9,233 nucleotides of DNA, taken from positions 2,062-11,294 of the forward strand of contig JAEMSV010000114.1 in the NCBI GenBank assembly GCA_016462625.1, given 5' to 3'. Under the pieces are notes generated by a model. The model saw only the letters and a list, made by a program, of their open reading frames with translations. It was not told the origin of the DNA and made no database searches. The position numbers and the translations under genes are program-made. Origin of the DNA: Solirubrobacteraceae bacterium (GTDB lineage Bacteria; Actinomycetota; Thermoleophilia; Solirubrobacterales; Solirubrobacteraceae). Within the stretch, counting starts at the first letter, position 1. The number at the start of each line of letters is the position of its first letter. Shown piece by piece: positions 7,297 through 9,233 of the stretch.

Positions 7297-8076
7297 TCAT
7301 GGGCTCGTGCGTCGCTCCCACATTTGCAGCTCGCCCAGCACCCGGAATCCCATGCGCTCGTAGACGGGCCGCCCCAGCTTCGTCGCCTCGAGCGTCGTCG
7401 TCTGGCAGCCCGTCGCGGCGGCCTCGCGCAGCGCGTGGCGCAGGAGCTCGCCCGCCAGCCCGCGCCCGCGGAGCTCGGCGCGCGTCGCGACGAAGCAGAC
7501 CTCCGCGTTGCGCTCGTGCGTGCTGATGAACGCGCACGCCGCGGGGCGGCCGGGGTCGCCGATGACGTACAGGTCACCGAGCGCGGGGCCTTGGCCACCC
7601 AGCGCGGCGACCCAGTCCTCCTCAGGCGTGTCGTAGGCCAGCGCGTTCAGCCGCGCCATCGCCGTCCAGTCGTCGCTCGGGATCACTTCGATGCCATCGT
7701 CGCGCGCGGCCAGGTCCATCTCCGACAGCACCCCGCCCATCGCGGCCGGCGTCGCGTCGAGGACGTGGCCCGCCCGCTCGAGCCCGGCCGCGGTCTCCGA
7801 GTCGCCGGGGAGCAGCCACACCGTCCAGGCCGCGACCCCGGCGGCCGCGTAGCGCTCCGCGAGCTCGTCGCGAACCGCCAGGAGCGCCGCGCCGTCCTCA
7901 TAGAAGACGCCGTTCATGACCGACCGGGCCGGGCTGCGCGGGAGCACCGCCGCGACGACGCCCCCCGGGTACTCCACGAGCTCCGCATCACGGGCACCCG
8001 CGACCAGCGCCCGCCAGAACGGGACCGTCCCCGCGCGGCGGCGCCGCTCGAGCTCCGTGTCGGAGAACGCCGTCAA
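7297..8076 (-). CDS. GNAT-family N-acetyltransferase, TTG start overlapping purF
   Basis: A 259-residue protein whose C-terminal half is a GNAT acyltransferase domain. Residues 192-214 form motif A, with the acetyl-CoA pyrophosphate loop Arg203-Gly-Arg-Gly206-Leu-Ala208 (form RxxGxA). Residues 227-246 give motif B, with TLEATKLGRPVYERMGF, in which the ERMGF end is typical. The N-terminal half (about 20-125) is poorly conserved to my eye and may be a degenerate second GNAT fold. The substrate is unknown. The start is TTG at 8076: an in-frame stop lies 21 bases before it, no ATG or GTG follows for about 30 codons, and the TTG overlaps the purF stop as TTGA. Translation is therefore probably coupled to purF. 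Its place right after purF suggests co-expression with purine genes; a role in that pathway would be a guess. Confidence 0.9.
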   Translation of the reverse strand: MTAFSDTELERRRRAGTVPFWRALVAGARDAELVEYPGGVVAAVLPRSPARSVMNGVFYEDGAALLAVRDELAERYAAAGVAAWTVWLLPGDSETAAGLERAGHVLDATPAAMGGVLSEMDLAARDDGIEVIPSDDWTAMARLNALAYDTPEEDWVAALGGQGPALGDLYVIGDPGRPAACAFISTHERNAEVCFVATRAELRGRGLAGELLRHALREAAATGCQTTTLEATKLGRPVYERMGFRVLGELQMWERRTSP

Positions 8077-9233
8077 GCTCGGACCACGGGCAGCTCAAGG
8101 GCGTACTTGCCCTCGTGGCCGTCCGTGCCGGCGAGGGGGTACTCACCGGTGAAGCAGGCGTCGCAGTGGCGGGCTCGCTCGCCCTTGATCGCCTCGTACA
8201 CGCCCTCGAGCGAGATGTAGGCCAGCGAGTCGCAGCCCAGCTCGGTCGAGATCTCGTCGACCGTGCGCTCGTGGGCGATCATCTCCTCGCTCGTCGACAT
8301 GTCCACGCCGTAGTGGCACGGATGGCGCAGCGGCGGCGCGCTGATCCGCATGTGGACCTCGCGGGCGCCCGCGTCGCGGAGCATCTGGACGATCTGCCGC
8401 GTGGTGTTGCCGCGCACGATCGAGTCGTCCACGACGACCAGCGAGCGGCCCTCGACGATCTCGGGCAGCGGGTTGAACTTCAGCCGCAGGCCGTGCTTGC
8501 GCAGCTCCTGCCCGGGCTGGATGAAGGTGCGGCCGACGTAGCGGTTCTTGATGAGCGCGTCGTCGTGCGGCAGGCCCGACCCGCGTGCGTAGCCGCGCGC
8601 GGCGGCGTTGCCCGAGTCCGGGACGGCGATGACGAGGTCCGCGTTCGGCGCGGGCGCCTCACGCGCGAGGATCTCGCCCATGCGCCCGCGGCTGGCCTGC
8701 AACCGCTGCCCGCCCATGATGCTGTCGGGGCGGGCGAAGTAGATGTGCTCGAAGACGCAGAACGCCTCGCGCTCGCTGTGCACGGCCTGGCGGACGTGCA
8801 GCCCCTTGTCGGAGATGCTGACGAGCTCACCCGGCTGGACGTCGCGCAGGTAGGTCGCGCCGATGATGTCGAACGCGCACGACTCGCTGGCGACGCAGTA
8901 GCGCTCGCCGAGCTGCCCGATGCACAGCGGCCGCAGGCCGGCGGGATCCCGAAAGGCGACGACGCGGTCCTTGGTCATGATCACCGTCGAGTACGCGCCC
9001 TGCAGCTCCTGCATGACGTCGGCGACGGCATCCTCCACCGTCTCGGCCGGGTGTGACGCGATGAGCGCGGCGATGATCTCCGAGTCCGACGTCGAGCGGA
9101 ACGACAGGCCCTGCGCGCGCAGCCTGCTGTGGAGCTCGACGGCGTTGATGAGGTTGCCGTTGTGCGCGAGGGCCAGCTCGCGGCGGTCCGAGCGGTGGAC
9201 CGGCTGCGCGTTCTCCCACGCATTCGAGCCGGT
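8073..9233 (-). CDS. purF: Amidophosphoribosyltransferase, C-terminal 386 residues (5' end outside window)
   Basis: This is the first committed enzyme of purine synthesis, making phosphoribosylamine from PRPP and glutamine. The reading frame is open to the window edge, so the N-terminal catalytic Cys is not visible. The rest of the glutaminase domain is present (ALAHNGNLINA, STSDSEIIAALI), followed by the phosphoribosyltransferase domain with the PRPP loop VVVDDSIVRGNTTRQI. Four cysteines occupy the places of the iron-sulphur ligands of the Bacillus-type enzyme: FCVFEHIYFARPDS, RHPCHYGVD, and the pair in CDACFTGEYP. This indicates the oxygen-sensitive [4Fe-4S] class. The stop codon at 8073-8075 overlaps the TTG start of the acetyltransferase gene. 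No defect is visible. Confidence 0.97.
   Translation of the reverse strand, partial: TGSNAWENAQPVHRSDRRELALAHNGNLINAVELHSRLRAQGLSFRSTSDSEIIAALIASHPAETVEDAVADVMQELQGAYSTVIMTKDRVVAFRDPAGLRPLCIGQLGERYCVASESCAFDIIGATYLRDVQPGELVSISDKGLHVRQAVHSEREAFCVFEHIYFARPDSIMGGQRLQASRGRMGEILAREAPAPNADLVIAVPDSGNAAARGYARGSGLPHDDALIKNRYVGRTFIQPGQELRKHGLRLKFNPLPEIVEGRSLVVVDDSIVRGNTTRQIVQMLRDAGAREVHMRISAPPLRHPCHYGVDMSTSEEMIAHERTVDEISTELGCDSLAYISLEGVYEAIKGERARHCDACFTGEYPLAGTDGHEGKYALELPVVRA

Overview
The window is very GC-rich and strongly codon-biased. Every gene I can support lies on the minus strand, so transcription runs from position 9233 down to 1. The protein families, the GC content and the short ATGA/GTGA/TTGA gene junctions suggest an actinobacterium. 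A Thermoleophilia/Solirubrobacterales-type organism is my best guess, but it is an inference from general character and no lineage marker is present.

Layout in transcription order. The first block is purine biosynthesis and accessory genes: the 3' part of purF (cut by the window edge), a GNAT acetyltransferase joined to purF by a TTGA overlap, a tiny CsbD-family stress protein, recQ, purN (joined to recQ by a GTGA overlap) and purH. PurF, PurN and PurH catalyse steps 1, 3 and 9/10 of de novo IMP synthesis. The second block is signalling: two adjacent paralogous membrane diguanylate cyclases with GGEEF active sites and RxxD inhibitory sites, then a short histidine-kinase-like protein, then the first 17 codons of a response regulator that overlaps it by ATGA.

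There is no gap over 300 bases. The short gaps hold several inverted repeats: a pair of adjacent palindromes (659-689), a near-perfect 18-bp-arm repeat in the doubtful 5' end of the second cyclase gene (1729-1797), a small hairpin before the first cyclase gene (2903-2920), a terminator-like hairpin between csbD and recQ (7018-7043) and a repeat just upstream of csbD (7252-7288).

The most interesting points are: (1) the kinase-like protein keeps the fold of a HisKA_3 kinase but lacks the phosphoacceptor His (Gln instead), the N-box Asn and the glycine boxes, while remaining translationally coupled to a response regulator; (2) the two cyclases are a tandem duplication whose signalling linkers differ by exactly one heptad; (3) the putative structured leader of the second cyclase gene, which has non-coding-like base composition. 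I see no CRISPR array, insertion sequence, prophage, tRNA or rRNA. The purine block is ordinary core genome. The signalling block is the part worth a second look.
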